64,000 bases of DNA from Phytobacter diazotrophicus (lineage in GTDB: Bacteria; Pseudomonadota; Gammaproteobacteria; Enterobacterales; Enterobacteriaceae), in contig SMDE01000011.1 in the NCBI GenBank assembly GCA_004346725.1, forward strand, positions 124,001 through 188,000. The letters run 5' to 3'. Under the pieces are notes generated by a model, which had not been told where the DNA came from, ran no database searches, and worked only from the letters and a program-made list of their open reading frames with translations. The translations under genes were made by a program, and so were the position numbers. Of the stretch, positions 1 through 11,116 are shown in pieces (position 1 is the stretch's first letter; each line of letters starts with the position of its first letter).

Positions 1-1091
1 AGGAACAGGTACATCATGCCGATTTGCGGTACCAGCGGTAGCACCGTGTTGATACCACCGCCCAGCCCCTGAGCCAGGAAAACGGTCAGCCATTCCGGGA
101 AATGCAGCGTATAGCCCAGCCACTGGATACCGTGGACGAAAATCGCCACTGAACCCGCATCAAAAATCGGCTGTAACGCACCACCGATGTTAATGGCGAG
201 CAGGAACATCAGGTACATCACAAACAGGAAAATCGGTAAGCCAAGGAAGCGGTTCAGAATGATTCGGTCAACGGCTGCCGTAAACTGGCTGGATTCCGCC
301 GTCAGGGTGTTACTGACCGCCTCGCAAATGGCGGCAATGGTTTGATAACGGGCATCGGCAATGTGCAGTGCGGGATCGTCGATTTCGTCCTGCAGGCGTG
401 CCAGTGAAATATCCAGCTTGTGGGCGGCATCACCAGCGTAAGCGCGGCTGTAGATATCGCCTTCCAGCATTTGCAGGCCCAGCCAGCGACGTTGTTGGAT
501 GGGCATGTCCGCGGCCATGCCTTGCGCCAGCTCATCGGCTTCACGCGACAGCGGCTGGGCATAGTGAACAAGCTCGATTTGTTTATTTTTCTGATGGCGA
601 TCAAGCGCGATTTTTAACGCGTCGATACCGCGACCACGGGTGGACACCAGCGGAACAACCGGGCAGCCGAGGCGAGCGGAGAGGGCGTCGATATCAATGC
701 GGACTTTTTGCTTCTCGGCAATATCCAGCATATTCAGCGCCACCACGCAGGGAATGCCAAGTTCCAGCAACTGCAACGTGAGATAGAGGTTGCGCTCGAG
801 GTTTGAGGCATCCACGACGTTAATCAGGATGTCCGCATCGCCGCTCAGAATGTAGTGACAGGCAATTTGCTCATCCAGTGAGGTCTGTGACGAGATAGTG
901 GTCAGGGAGTAGGTACCGGGCAAATCGACCAGCGTAACCTGATGGTCGGTGGTAGAGAATTGCCCCTCTTTGCGCTCAACCGTGACACCCGCCCAGTTCC
1001 CCACGCGCTGGCGCGCACCAGTTAACTGATTGAATAATGTGGTCTTGCCGGAATTAGGATTACCAATTAATCCCACGGTCAATTTTTTCAT
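1..1091 (-). CDS. feoB: Ferrous iron transporter B (FeoB), 3' part cut off by the window edge
   Basis: FeoB is the inner-membrane Fe(II) permease with a cytosolic G-protein domain. About 363 N-terminal codons are present, starting at ATG 1091 (minus strand); the rest lies beyond position 1. The P-loop GNPNSGKTT is at residues 10-18, DLPGTYS (switch II/G3) near residue 55, and an NMLD G4 motif near residue 120. Hydrophobic segments of the permease core begin around residue 280 (ILNRFLGLPIFLFVMYLMF). It follows feoA by 30 bp in the same direction, so the two form the feoAB(C) operon. The Fur and FNR-like sites upstream of feoA should control it. Recognition is certain; only the truncation limits the description. 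Confidence 0.97.
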   Translation of the reverse strand, partial: MKKLTVGLIGNPNSGKTTLFNQLTGARQRVGNWAGVTVERKEGQFSTTDHQVTLVDLPGTYSLTTISSQTSLDEQIACHYILSGDADILINVVDASNLERNLYLTLQLLELGIPCVVALNMLDIAEKQKVRIDIDALSARLGCPVVPLVSTRGRGIDALKIALDRHQKNKQIELVHYAQPLSREADELAQGMAADMPIQQRRWLGLQMLEGDIYSRAYAGDAAHKLDISLARLQDEIDDPALHIADARYQTIAAICEAVSNTLTAESSQFTAAVDRIILNRFLGLPIFLFVMYLMFLLAINIGGALQPIFDAGSVAIFVHGIQWLGYTLHFPEWLTVFLAQGLGGGINTVLPLVPQIGMMYLF

Positions 1092-1121
1092 TGTTCTTCT
1101 CTCTCTTTCATGGCCGGGCCA

Positions 1122-1349
1122 TTAGCGGGAAACGGCTTCCAGTTCCAGAAACGCGAGATCTTTCTTACGCAAGACCAGATTAACGCGCCGGGTTTCAATG
1201 TGAATAGGATCACCAAGGGGGGCTACGCGCACGACATTAAAGGATGAGCCGGGCAACATGCCTAATGAGAGGAGTTTCTGGCGCCACGCCGGGCTAATTT
1301 CGCGAGAGAACCCCGTTATTTTCCACGCACTGTCAGGAGAGAATTGCAT
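1122..1349 (-). CDS. feoA: Ferrous iron transport protein A (FeoA)
   Basis: FeoA is a small cytosolic SH3-like protein needed for FeoB-dependent Fe(II) uptake. The 75-residue product has the family's usual length, with the typical ending [18 protein letters not shown]. It is the first gene of feoAB; the leader upstream carries a Fur box and an FNR-like site, consistent with induction under low iron and low oxygen. Start ATG at 1349, with a modest purine-rich Shine-Dalgarno (AGGT) just upstream. Confidence 0.96.
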   Translation of the reverse strand: MQFSPDSAWKITGFSREISPAWRQKLLSLGMLPGSSFNVVRVAPLGDPIHIETRRVNLVLRKKDLAFLELEAVSR

Positions 1350-1455
1350 AGGACCTACTTATCTGTATCGCAAACAACATTCCCACCATGCGCCAATAAA
1401 GCGCATGAAACCAGTTAGTTAGCCAGCACAGCAATGAGTGTCACTCCACTCATAC

Positions 1456-1484
1456 AATGATAATGAGAATAGTTTTTATCATCA
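1456..1484 (-). promoter_or_regulatory. Fur box upstream of feoA
   Basis: The segment contains the near-palindrome AATGATAATGAGAATAG followed by TTTTTATCATC. This closely matches the 19-bp Fur consensus built on GATAAT repeats. It lies about 110-135 bp upstream of the feoA start, where iron-loaded Fur would block transcription. Fur control of feo is established in enterobacteria; occupancy here is inferred. Confidence 0.8.
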
Positions 1485-1533
1485 CTATTAAACCGCGATA
1501 TTGCGCAAAGCGGAACCACAATCCGAGCCATTG

Positions 1534-1547
1534 TTGATATGGCTCAA
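1534..1547 (-). promoter_or_regulatory. FNR-like site upstream of feoA
   Basis: TTGATATGGCTCAA matches the FNR consensus TTGAT-N4-ATCAA at 9 of 10 defined positions. It lies upstream of the Fur box, as an anaerobic activator site would. FNR activation of feoABC is known in E. coli. The promoter -10 was not assigned with confidence. Confidence 0.6.
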
Positions 1548-1559
1548 AATTTATGTTGT

Positions 1560-1852
1560 TTTGCCTTTCCCGTTTGCAATAACAAATAAGAAACAGTGAA
1601 GGGATATTTAATTTATTACCCGGACTTAAGGTTAAATTAATAATAAGAATAAAGTTTAAATAATAAAGAGTTATGAGGCGGTTTTATTAACTAAAATATA
1701 ACCAATATAAAATTAGTTAATAATTTTGAAAATTAATCCAGAGATTATTCAGAGAGTTACTGGCAGGTAAGAAATAACGCACTACACCTGTTTGTTTAGA
1801 TTTGAACATCTGGAAGAGGGAGTACCCTCTCCCGAAGGAGAGGGCGAAGGGT
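1560..1852. other. AT-rich spacer between the feo promoter and the 3' end of yhgF
   Basis: About 290 bp with no convincing ORF. Positions 1600-1740 are strongly AT-rich with runs of AATTAAT/TTAATAA, typical of H-NS- or promoter-associated DNA. The only defined structure is the CCCTCTCC...GGAGAGGG hairpin at 1825-1844. Otherwise nothing was seen. Confidence 0.5.
1825..1844. repeat. CCCTCTCC/GGAGAGGG intergenic palindrome
   Basis: Perfect 8-bp inverted repeat (CCCTCTCC-CGAA-GGAGAGGG) just after the yhgF stop. Similar C/T-rich palindromes are scattered in enterobacterial intergenic DNA; a relative lies after trpS at 27,073-27,097. It may act as a terminator or mRNA 3'-end stabiliser for yhgF, but no T-run follows on the minus strand. 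Confidence 0.55.
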
Positions 1853-4183
1853 TTAACGTTTTTTGCCCATGGCTGCCGCCAGCGCATCCATCATGGCGCT
1901 GTTGCCAGCAGGCTGCGACTCGCGCCCGCGTGGTTTCGCCGGACGGGCGGCAGGGCGGTTGCCTGCCTCGCGAGTGCCACCATTGCCACGCCGTGAATTG
2001 CTGTCTCCCGGCTGCTCATCAAGACGCATGGTCAGCGCAATACGTTTGCGCTGCAGGTCCACTTCCAGCACTTTTACTTTGACGATATCCCCTGCTTTCA
2101 CGACGGTATGCGGATCTTCAACAAATTTATCGGCAAGCGAAGAGATATGTACCAGGCCATCCTGATGCACACCGATATCCACAAACGCACCGAAGTTGGT
2201 AACGTTGGTCACCGCACCTTCAAGCACCATGCCAGGCAGCAGGTCATTCATCGTTTCAACACCGTCAGCAAACTGGGCGGTTTTGAACTCCGGGCGTGGG
2301 TCACGGCCTGGTTTTTCCAGCTCTTTGATGATGTCAGTAACGGTCGGTACCCCGAAGCGCTCGTCGGTAAAGTCGGACGCTTTCAGTGACTTAAGACCGC
2401 TACTGTTGCCCATCAGATCGCGCAGAGACTGCTCTGTCGCCGCCAGAATACGTTCCACAACCGGGTACGCTTCCGGGTGCACGGTAGAGGCATCCAGCGG
2501 GTTATCACCATGGTTGATTCGCAGGAAGCCCGCGCACTGCTCAAAGGCTTTTGGCCCCAGTCGGCTGACTTTTAATAGTTGCTGGCGATTCTGGAACTGA
2601 CCATTCTCATCGCGCCAGGCGACAATATTTTGCGCCATCATACGGGTTAAACCGGCTACGCGAGTCAGCAGGGGAACAGACGCGGTGTTCAGGTCCACGC
2701 CGACGGCGTTCACGCAATCTTCGACGACCGCGTCCAGTTTACGGGCAAGCTGGGTCTGGCTGACGTCATGCTGATACTGACCAACCCCGATAGATTTCGG
2801 ATCGATTTTCACCAGTTCGGCCAGCGGGTCCTGCAAACGACGGGCGATTGACACCGCGCCACGCAGGGAAACGTCCAGATCCGGGAACTCCTGTGCCGCC
2901 AGCTCAGAGGCGGAATAGACCGACGCCCCGGCCTCGCTGACGATCACTTTCTGTGCGGTGACTTTCGGGAACTGTTTCTGCACGTCCAGGAAGAAACGTT
3001 CGGTTTCACGCGATGCCGTTCCGTTGCCGATAGCGACCAGTTCAACGTTGTGTTTTTCGCACAGCGCGGCGACCACCACGGCGGCTTTTGCTGCCTGGCC
3101 GGTGTGTGGGTAAATGGTGTCAGTGGCGACCAGCTTACCCGTGCCGTCGACAACGGCGACTTTCACACCGGTACGCAGACCCGGATCGAGACCCATCGTC
3201 GCGCGCAGGCCAGCGGGTGCGGCCATCAGCAGGTCATGCAAGTTACGGGCGAAGACGTTGATCGCTTCATCTTCCGCACGTTCACGCACGGTACCCATCA
3301 GTTCGGTTTCCAGGTGCATCAGCACCTTAATGCGCCACGTCCAACTGACAACGCCTTTGCGCCAGCTATCTGCCGGCGCATTATTCAGCCGCAGGCCAAG
3401 GTGATCCTGAATAATTTGCTCGCAATGGCTCTCTTTTGGCGGCTCATCAAACTGCGGATCGGCATTCAGTGAGAGCTGCAATACCCCTTCGTTGCGGCCG
3501 CGGAACATGGCCAGCGCGCGATGTGACGGCACGGTGGAAATCGGCTCATGGTGATCGAAATAATCGCGGAATTTTGCGCCTTCCTCTTCTTTACCACTCA
3601 CTACGGTGGCGACCAGATGGGCGTTTTTCCACAGGTAATCACGCACTTTCGCCAGCAACTGCGCATCTTCGGCAAAGCGCTCCATCAGGATGTAGCGAGC
3701 GCCATCCAGCGCTGCTTTGGTGTCGGCAACGCCTTTGTCGGCATCAATGTATTTTGCGGCTTCGTTTTCCGGGTCGTGTGAAGGCTCGTTCCACAGCAAA
3801 TCCGCCAGCGGCTCAAGGCCTGCTTCAATGGCGATTTGCCCACGGGTGCGGCGCTTGGGTTTGTATGGTAAATATAAATCTTCGAGTTCGGTTTTACTGA
3901 GCGTACCGTTGATGGCTTTGCTCAATTCATCGGTGAGCTTACCCTGCTCGCCAATCGACTTCAGGATAGCCTGGCGGCGTTCTTCGAGTTCGCGCAAATA
4001 TCCCAGGCGGGTTTCCAGATTACGCAGCTGCGTGTCATCCAGACCGCCGGTGACTTCTTTACGATAACGCGCGATAAACGGCACGGTGTTCCCTTCATCA
4101 AGCAGGCGAACGGCAGCTTCTACCTGTTCGGATCTGGCCTGAAGTTCACCCGCAATAATGCGGCAGAGCGAATCATTCATCAT
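1853..4183 (-). CDS. yhgF: Tex-family RNA-binding transcription accessory protein (YhgF)
   Basis: YhgF/Tex is a cytosolic nucleic-acid-binding protein linked to transcription. The 776-residue product has the family's layout: N-terminal Tex domain, a YqgF/RNase H-like domain beginning near [17 protein letters not shown] (about residue 330), helix-hairpin-helix elements near [17 protein letters not shown] (about 500), and a C-terminal S1 RNA-binding domain (about 650-725, [20 protein letters not shown]). A basic, low-complexity tail ([20 protein letters not shown]) ends in [13 protein letters not shown]. Two adjacent Met codons open the ORF; either could start. It lies 98 bp downstream of greB on the same strand. 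Very close to E. coli YhgF. Confidence 0.96.
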   Translation of the reverse strand: MMNDSLCRIIAGELQARSEQVEAAVRLLDEGNTVPFIARYRKEVTGGLDDTQLRNLETRLGYLRELEERRQAILKSIGEQGKLTDELSKAINGTLSKTELEDLYLPYKPKRRTRGQIAIEAGLEPLADLLWNEPSHDPENEAAKYIDADKGVADTKAALDGARYILMERFAEDAQLLAKVRDYLWKNAHLVATVVSGKEEEGAKFRDYFDHHEPISTVPSHRALAMFRGRNEGVLQLSLNADPQFDEPPKESHCEQIIQDHLGLRLNNAPADSWRKGVVSWTWRIKVLMHLETELMGTVRERAEDEAINVFARNLHDLLMAAPAGLRATMGLDPGLRTGVKVAVVDGTGKLVATDTIYPHTGQAAKAAVVVAALCEKHNVELVAIGNGTASRETERFFLDVQKQFPKVTAQKVIVSEAGASVYSASELAAQEFPDLDVSLRGAVSIARRLQDPLAELVKIDPKSIGVGQYQHDVSQTQLARKLDAVVEDCVNAVGVDLNTASVPLLTRVAGLTRMMAQNIVAWRDENGQFQNRQQLLKVSRLGPKAFEQCAGFLRINHGDNPLDASTVHPEAYPVVERILAATEQSLRDLMGNSSGLKSLKASDFTDERFGVPTVTDIIKELEKPGRDPRPEFKTAQFADGVETMNDLLPGMVLEGAVTNVTNFGAFVDIGVHQDGLVHISSLADKFVEDPHTVVKAGDIVKVKVLEVDLQRKRIALTMRLDEQPGDSNSRRGNGGTREAGNRPAARPAKPRGRESQPAGNSAMMDALAAAMGKKR

Positions 4184-4281
4184 TTCAATATCATCTTCTG
4201 AACAAAATCAGGGGATAGTTATACGGACTGAGACAGAAAAATGCCAGTCGCGCCGGGGGCTACCGGATAGTTCCTGGTGCG

Positions 4282-4755
4282 TTACTTTACATACTCGATT
4301 TCATTAACGTACCAGGTGGCTTCCCCGGCGGGCGTTTGCACCACTGCGACATCGCCGACCTCTTTTTTCAGCAGCGCGCGCGCCATTGGCGAGTCGATAG
4401 AGATGTAGTCTTTGCGACCAAAAATTTCGTCGTAACCGACAATGCGAAAACGTAATGTGTTGCCATCGTCATTTTCGATTTCCACCCACGCGCCGAAGAA
4501 CACTTTGCCTTCCTGTTGCGGTGAGTAATCGACAATTTTCAGGTTTTCCAGGCACTTTGTCAGATAGCGAACGCGGCGGTCTATTTCACGCAGGCGCTTT
4601 TTGTTGTACTGGTAGTCGGCATTTTCACTGCGATCGCCGAGGCTCGCCGCCCAGGTGACTTTCTTGGTGACTTCCGGGCGCTCCTGACGCCAGAGAAAAT
4701 CCAGTTCCTGTTTCAGCTTGTCGTAGCCTTCTCGGGTGATCAGGGGCGTTTTCAT
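4282..4755 (-). CDS. greB: Transcript cleavage factor GreB
   Basis: GreB rescues backtracked RNA polymerase by inserting its coiled coil into the secondary channel and stimulating cleavage of the nascent RNA 3' end. The 157-residue product has the N-terminal coiled coil (about 1-75, with the ASLGDRSENADYQYNKKRLR tip carrying the acidic Asp/Glu pair) and a C-terminal FKBP-like domain. It is divergent from ompR with 216 bp between, and yhgF follows it. Confidence 0.97.
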   Translation of the reverse strand: MKTPLITREGYDKLKQELDFLWRQERPEVTKKVTWAASLGDRSENADYQYNKKRLREIDRRVRYLTKCLENLKIVDYSPQQEGKVFFGAWVEIENDDGNTLRFRIVGYDEIFGRKDYISIDSPMARALLKKEVGDVAVVQTPAGEATWYVNEIEYVK

Positions 4756-4971
4756 TTCGTGGCCTTCTTTTTTCTCTGATTTCTTTACAAATCACCGCCC
4801 CTTAAGGTGCGGATTAATCATCATTTCTGTGATGCAATGTGCATATAAGCTACTGTTAAATATGCTTTGTAACAATTTCGACTAGAATTTATACCAGATT
4901 TAGCTGGTCCTCGACGCGCACTTTTTTAGAATACGTATTCATAATTGTCGGAACCTTTGGGAGTAAAAACA
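4756..4971. promoter_or_regulatory. Divergent greB / ompR promoter region
   Basis: 216 bp containing the promoters for greB (leftward) and the ompR-envZ operon (rightward). It is AT-rich in its right half. It carries a half-site-like TGTGATGCAATGTGCATA near 4829, reminiscent of CRP sites, but the right arm is poor. In E. coli the ompB promoters respond to IHF and CRP; here only the region, not individual sites, can be supported. A Shine-Dalgarno TTGGGAG precedes the ompR ATG. Confidence 0.5.
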
Positions 4972-7040
<2,069 letters not shown>

Positions 7041-7043
7041 CAG

Positions 7044-7082
7044 AAAACCCGCCTTCAGTGAATTGAAGACGGGTTTTGTTTG
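7044..7082. terminator. Bidirectional rho-independent terminator between envZ and pckA
   Basis: AAAACCCGCCTTCAG and TTGAAGACGGGTTTT form a stem around a short TGAA loop, with A-tract and T-tract on either side. It can therefore terminate both envZ (rightward) and pckA (leftward). Confidence 0.85.
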
Positions 7083-7097
7083 GCTTGCGTTGGAAAG

Positions 7098-8717
7098 TTA
7101 CAGCTTCGGTCCGGCGCTCACCAGTGCGGCGCCCGCAGGGGTATCCGTATACTTCTCAAAGTTACTGACGAACAGTTTAGCCAGTTGCGTTGCTTTCTCC
7201 TGCCACTGTTCCGGCGATGCGTAAGTATTACGTGGGTCGAGGATTTTTGTCTCCACGCCGGGCAATGTTGTGGGGATAGCCAGGTTAAACATTGGCAGGG
7301 TGAAGGTCTCGGCGTTATCCAGTTCACCATTCAGAATCGCATCGATAATCGCGCGCGTATCTTTAATGGAGATGCGTTTGCCGGTCCCGTTCCAGCCAGT
7401 GTTCACCAGGTATGCCTGCGCACCGACGGCCTGCATACGTTTCACCAGCACCTCTGCGTACTGCGTAGGGTGCAGCGACAGGAATGCTGCGCCAAAGCAG
7501 GCGGAGAAGGTGGGCGTAGGCTCCGTTACGCCACGTTCCGTGCCCGCCAGTTTAGCCGTAAAGCCTGACAAGAAGTGATACTGCGTCTGGCTTGCGGTAA
7601 GGCGGGAAACAGGCGGCAGCACGCCGAATGCGTCTGCGGTCAGGAAGATAACTTTTGTTGCATGCCCGGCTTTTGAAACGGGCTTAACGATGTTGTCGAT
7701 GTGGTAGATCGGGTACGACACTCGGGTATTTTCTGTTTTCGAGGCATCGTCATAATCGATGCTGCCGTCGGCGCGTACGCTCACGTTTTCCAGCAGAGCA
7801 TCCCGACGGATGGCGTGGAAAATATCCGGTTCCGCCTCCTCTGACAGTCGGATGGTTTTGGCGTAGCAACCCCCTTCGAAGTTGAAGACGCCGTCGTCGT
7901 CCCAGCCATGCTCGTCATCGCCAATCAGGCGGCGTTTTGGATCGGTAGAAAGGGTGGTTTTCCCGGTGCCTGACAGGCCAAAGAAAACGGCGACATCGCC
8001 TTTCTCGCCGACGTTTGCCGAGCAGTGCATCGATGCGATGCCTTTCAGCGGCAGCAGGTAGTTCATCATCGAGAACATCCCTTTTTTCATTTCGCCGCCG
8101 TACCAGGTACCACCAATCAACTGAATGCGTTCGGTCAGGTTGAACGCAACGAAGTTTTCTGAATTCAATCCCTGTTCTTTCCATAACGGGTTTGTGCATT
8201 TCGCCCCGTTCATGACAATAAAATCAGGTTTAAACTCAGCGAGTTCTTCGTTTGTCGGACGGATAAACATGTTCTTCACAAAGTGCGCCTGCCAGGCGAC
8301 TTCTGTGATGAAACGAACGGAGAGACGGGTATCCGCGTTGGCGCCACAAAAGGCGTCGATAATAAACAGACGTTTACCGGAGAGTTGTTGCGTCACCAGC
8401 CCTTTCAAGTGTTGCCAGACTTCGGGCGAGAGCGGTTTGTTGTCGTTCTTGCCTTTGCCTTTATCAGACCACCAGACGGTGTCTCGGGTGGTGTCATCAC
8501 GGACAATATACTTATCTTTCGGCGAACGGCCGGTGAAAATACCGGTGTCGACGGCGACAGCACCAGAATTCGTCAATACTCCGCGCTCGTATCCTTCCAG
8601 GTCTGGACGGAGCTCTTCCTGATACAGCGTATCGTAGTCGGGGTTATAGACGATATCCTGAACATCGTTGATACCATAAGCCTTGAGATCTTGCGGGGTT
8701 AAAACGTTAACGCGCAT
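7098..8717 (-). CDS. pckA: Phosphoenolpyruvate carboxykinase (ATP)
   Basis: PckA converts oxaloacetate and ATP to PEP, CO2 and ADP, the first step of gluconeogenesis. The 539-residue product has the family kinase-1a P-loop [11 protein letters not shown], the [20 protein letters not shown] metal site and the RSPKDKYIV signature. The ATG at 8717 is chosen because AAGGAG lies 7 bp upstream and it yields the E. coli-like MRVN start; an 18-codon in-frame extension ahead has no such support. It is convergent with envZ. A CRP-like site about 125 bp upstream fits its known catabolite repression. E. coli yhgE is not present beside it. Confidence 0.97.
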   Translation of the reverse strand: MRVNVLTPQDLKAYGINDVQDIVYNPDYDTLYQEELRPDLEGYERGVLTNSGAVAVDTGIFTGRSPKDKYIVRDDTTRDTVWWSDKGKGKNDNKPLSPEVWQHLKGLVTQQLSGKRLFIIDAFCGANADTRLSVRFITEVAWQAHFVKNMFIRPTNEELAEFKPDFIVMNGAKCTNPLWKEQGLNSENFVAFNLTERIQLIGGTWYGGEMKKGMFSMMNYLLPLKGIASMHCSANVGEKGDVAVFFGLSGTGKTTLSTDPKRRLIGDDEHGWDDDGVFNFEGGCYAKTIRLSEEAEPDIFHAIRRDALLENVSVRADGSIDYDDASKTENTRVSYPIYHIDNIVKPVSKAGHATKVIFLTADAFGVLPPVSRLTASQTQYHFLSGFTAKLAGTERGVTEPTPTFSACFGAAFLSLHPTQYAEVLVKRMQAVGAQAYLVNTGWNGTGKRISIKDTRAIIDAILNGELDNAETFTLPMFNLAIPTTLPGVETKILDPRNTYASPEQWQEKATQLAKLFVSNFEKYTDTPAGAALVSAGPKL

Positions 8718-9018
8718 GTCACTACTCCTTAGCCAATATGTACTGCCTGAAATTGTAGGGTTGTTGCTCATTCCCTGACCGCGACGGGGCTCATAGATTT
8801 ACGTATCTCGACAAGCCCTGGAACGCGGAAAACGCTGTGACATGGGTCACGTGGCGACACAGTTTCTGGCAATAATAGCCAGAATAATCGAGAAAATGTC
8901 ACTAAAGCGACGTAAAGCGATATTTTTAACGGCAGCTTTGTGACTGTAATCGCTTTCATGAAAGTAAATTACGTAAGACTTTCAGAAAACATTTTAACGG
9001 AAACGTGACGTGCTATGC
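8718..9018. promoter_or_regulatory. pckA promoter region
   Basis: Roughly 300 bp without a gene between pckA and the hslO terminator. It carries the pckA Shine-Dalgarno (8725-8730) and a CRP-like site (8836-8851). AT-rich DNA (8880-9000) could hold the core promoter. No further element or small ORF was recognised. Confidence 0.5.
8836..8851 (-). promoter_or_regulatory. CRP-like site upstream of pckA
   Basis: TGTGACATGGGTCACG matches TGTGA-N6-TCACA in all but the last base. It lies about 120-135 bp upstream of the pckA start codon. pckA is known to be catabolite-repressed in E. coli, so cAMP-CRP activation is a reasonable inference. Confidence 0.65.
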
Positions 9019-9047
9019 AAAAGCGCCACCGTTCAGGTGGCGCTTTT
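9019..9047 (-). terminator. Rho-independent terminator after hslO
   Basis: AAAAGCGCCACC-GTTCA-GGTGGCGCTTTT: a perfect 8-bp GC-rich stem flanked by A4 and T4, 20 bp past the hslO stop. It closes the igaA-yrfG-hslR-hslO run. Confidence 0.85.
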
Positions 9048-9067
9048 GCTGACGATTAAGGAAGGTC

Positions 9068-9946
9068 TTAGTGGACCTGCGGGTCGGCAGGCGAGGCGTT
9101 GTTACGGATTTCAGCGATATCCATGGCGTTAAACAGATAGTGATTACCGCAGTAATCGCAATGCATGTCGATCTCGCCCTCTTCGGCAATAATGCTGTCA
9201 ACTTCTTCATCTGGCAGGGTTTTTAATGCGCCAGCACAGCGCTCACGAGAGCAGGTGCATTTGAATTCCACATCCTGCGGGTCGTACAGGGTGACTTCTT
9301 CTTCGTGGTACAAACGCCACAGAACATCCTGCGCCGGAAGCGTAAGCAGCTCTTCTGCTTTGATCGTTTCAGTCAGCGTTGCCAGGTGTTCAAAATCCAC
9401 CGCCTGGGTATCCTGAGCGGGTAAAACCTGCAGCAACATACCGCCTGCGGCCGGTGCACCTTCCACATCTCCTGTACGGATGAACAAGCGGGTCGGCAGT
9501 TGTTCGGAACGCAGGAAGTAGTCTTCCAGGCACGCTGCCAGCGTATCGCCTTCCAGACCGACGACGCCCTGATAACGTTCACCTTCTTCCGGCGTTATAG
9601 TAATGACCAGATAGCCATTGCCAACCAGCGTTTTCAGATCGGCATCGTCAGCAATGTCGCCCTGTACGCGCGCGACACCACGCATCTGTTGACGGTTGTT
9701 ACCGTTGATGACGGCCAGGCTCATTGGGCCATCGCCCTGTAGCTGAACGGTAATATCGCCCGCAAATTTCAGGGTGGCAGTCAGCAGGCTGGTCGCGACC
9801 AGCAACTCGCCGAGAATGTTTTTCACTGGCTGCGGATAGCTATGGTTTTCCAGGATCTGCTTCCAGGTTTCGGAGACGGTTACCAGTTCACCGCGTACGG
9901 CATAGTTCTCGAACAGGTAACGGTGTAATTGGTCATGTTGAGCCAT
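9068..9946 (-). CDS. hslO: Redox-regulated chaperone Hsp33
   Basis: Hsp33 is a cytosolic holdase activated by oxidation. The 292-residue protein matches E. coli in length. The C-terminal zinc/redox switch shows both cysteine pairs, CTC (in [11 protein letters not shown], about 232/234) and CDYC (about 265/268). It lies 24 bp downstream of hslR on the same strand, as in E. coli, and is followed by a strong terminator. Confidence 0.98.
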   Translation of the reverse strand: MAQHDQLHRYLFENYAVRGELVTVSETWKQILENHSYPQPVKNILGELLVATSLLTATLKFAGDITVQLQGDGPMSLAVINGNNRQQMRGVARVQGDIADDADLKTLVGNGYLVITITPEEGERYQGVVGLEGDTLAACLEDYFLRSEQLPTRLFIRTGDVEGAPAAGGMLLQVLPAQDTQAVDFEHLATLTETIKAEELLTLPAQDVLWRLYHEEEVTLYDPQDVEFKCTCSRERCAGALKTLPDEEVDSIIAEEGEIDMHCDYCGNHYLFNAMDIAEIRNNASPADPQVH

Positions 9947-9970
9947 AGTTTTCTCTCTTGCGGGTGTGCG

Positions 9971-10372
9971 TTACTCGCTGTCACCGTATTTAAATTTCAT
10001 CAGGTCGCGGCGTTCTTTTTTATCCGGACGGCGATCGGGGTGCGGCATTGTAAGCGCATTCATCTTCCGTGCCAGCGCCATTTTTTCGCGCTTCGCTACG
10101 CTTTCCGCAGTCTCTTCATACATTTCGACGGCTTCGGCGGCGGGGCGGCGTTGTTCGGTAATAGCTTTAATAATCACCGTACGTTCGTCATTGCCCTGCC
10201 TGAGCGTCAGCGTGGCATTCAGTTCGACGATTTTACTCGGCTTGCTGCGCTGACCGTTGTAATGCACTTTGCCGCCTTCGATCATCTCGCGGGCTAAGGC
10301 GCGTGTTTTATAGAAACGCGCGGCCCACAGCCATTTATCGAGGCGAACATCAGGTGCTGACTGTTCTTTCAT
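9971..10372 (-). CDS. hslR: Ribosome-associated heat shock protein Hsp15
   Basis: Hsp15 binds 50S subunits carrying nascent chains and helps recycle them. The 133-residue product has an N-terminal S4 RNA-binding domain (VRLDKWLWAARFYKTRALAR) and a basic C-terminal tail (RRPDKKERRDLMKFKYGDSE). The start codon overlaps the yrfG stop by 1 bp, so the two are probably translated together. Confidence 0.97.
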   Translation of the reverse strand: MKEQSAPDVRLDKWLWAARFYKTRALAREMIEGGKVHYNGQRSKPSKIVELNATLTLRQGNDERTVIIKAITEQRRPAAEAVEMYEETAESVAKREKMALARKMNALTMPHPDRRPDKKERRDLMKFKYGDSE

Positions 10373-11052
10373 TACCCCTCCTTCACGCTCAGCGAGGGAA
10401 TCAGGTGGCGATAATCGTTCATGCCAGGATGACGTAAATAGCTTTTCTCAGCCAGACCTGAATCCGGGTTGGTTACGCCCAGGCAGTAACGAATGCCAAA
10501 TTTTGCGGCGGCATCCAGAATGGGTTCACTGTCATCAATGAACAGCGTTCTTTCGGCGTTTAAGCCGGTCTCTTGCGCCACGGCTTGCCACAAACGCTGA
10601 TCCTCTTTCGGATAACCAAATGTGTGGGTGGAAAGTAATAAATCAAGGTGTGATGCCAGACCGGTGTGCTCAAGTTTCACCGCGAGATTATGCGGATGCG
10701 CATTGGTCAACAGAATGCGCCGCTTACCACTTTTTTGCAGCGCATCAAGAAAAGGGACTGTATCTTCACGCAGTACGGCGCGCGGCCCCTGCTGTGTTGT
10801 CATCGCGCAGATATCCAGCCCTAAGCGTTCGCTCCAGTAATCCAGACAATACCAGTTTAGCGTATGCTGAACGGCATGATATTCCTGACGAAGAATGGCC
10901 TGAGCCTCTGCGGGTGAAATGCCCTGCTTTGCGCCAAACGTCTCCGGCACCAGTTTTTGCCAGAAATAATTATCAAAGGCGAGATCGAGCAGCGTACCGT
11001 CCATGTCCAGCAGAACGGTATCCACGTTCTGCCAGTCGATATCAAAATGCAT
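10372..11052 (-). CDS. yrfG: GMP/IMP nucleotidase, HAD superfamily (YrfG)
   Basis: YrfG is a HAD hydrolase whose E. coli counterpart dephosphorylates purine mononucleotides. The 226-residue product has HAD motif I LLDMDGTLL (Asp16, Asp18), motif II ILLTNAH and motif IV FIDDSEPILDAA. It is 4 residues longer than E. coli YrfG at the C-terminus (SLSVKEG). It sits between igaA and hslR in the same direction. Confidence 0.94.
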   Translation of the reverse strand: MHFDIDWQNVDTVLLDMDGTLLDLAFDNYFWQKLVPETFGAKQGISPAEAQAILRQEYHAVQHTLNWYCLDYWSERLGLDICAMTTQQGPRAVLREDTVPFLDALQKSGKRRILLTNAHPHNLAVKLEHTGLASHLDLLLSTHTFGYPKEDQRLWQAVAQETGLNAERTLFIDDSEPILDAAAKFGIRYCLGVTNPDSGLAEKSYLRHPGMNDYRHLIPSLSVKEG

Positions 11053-11116
11053 AAGAAACTCCAGCCAGAAATAACGATGCGCGACAGGTTAACATACCCG
11101 GCGCGCATGACATTTA

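Noticed and set aside
1792-2082. Small rightward ORFs over the 3' end of yhgF
   Set aside because: They overlap the conserved basic tail of YhgF on the opposite strand and translate a repetitive intergenic palindrome.
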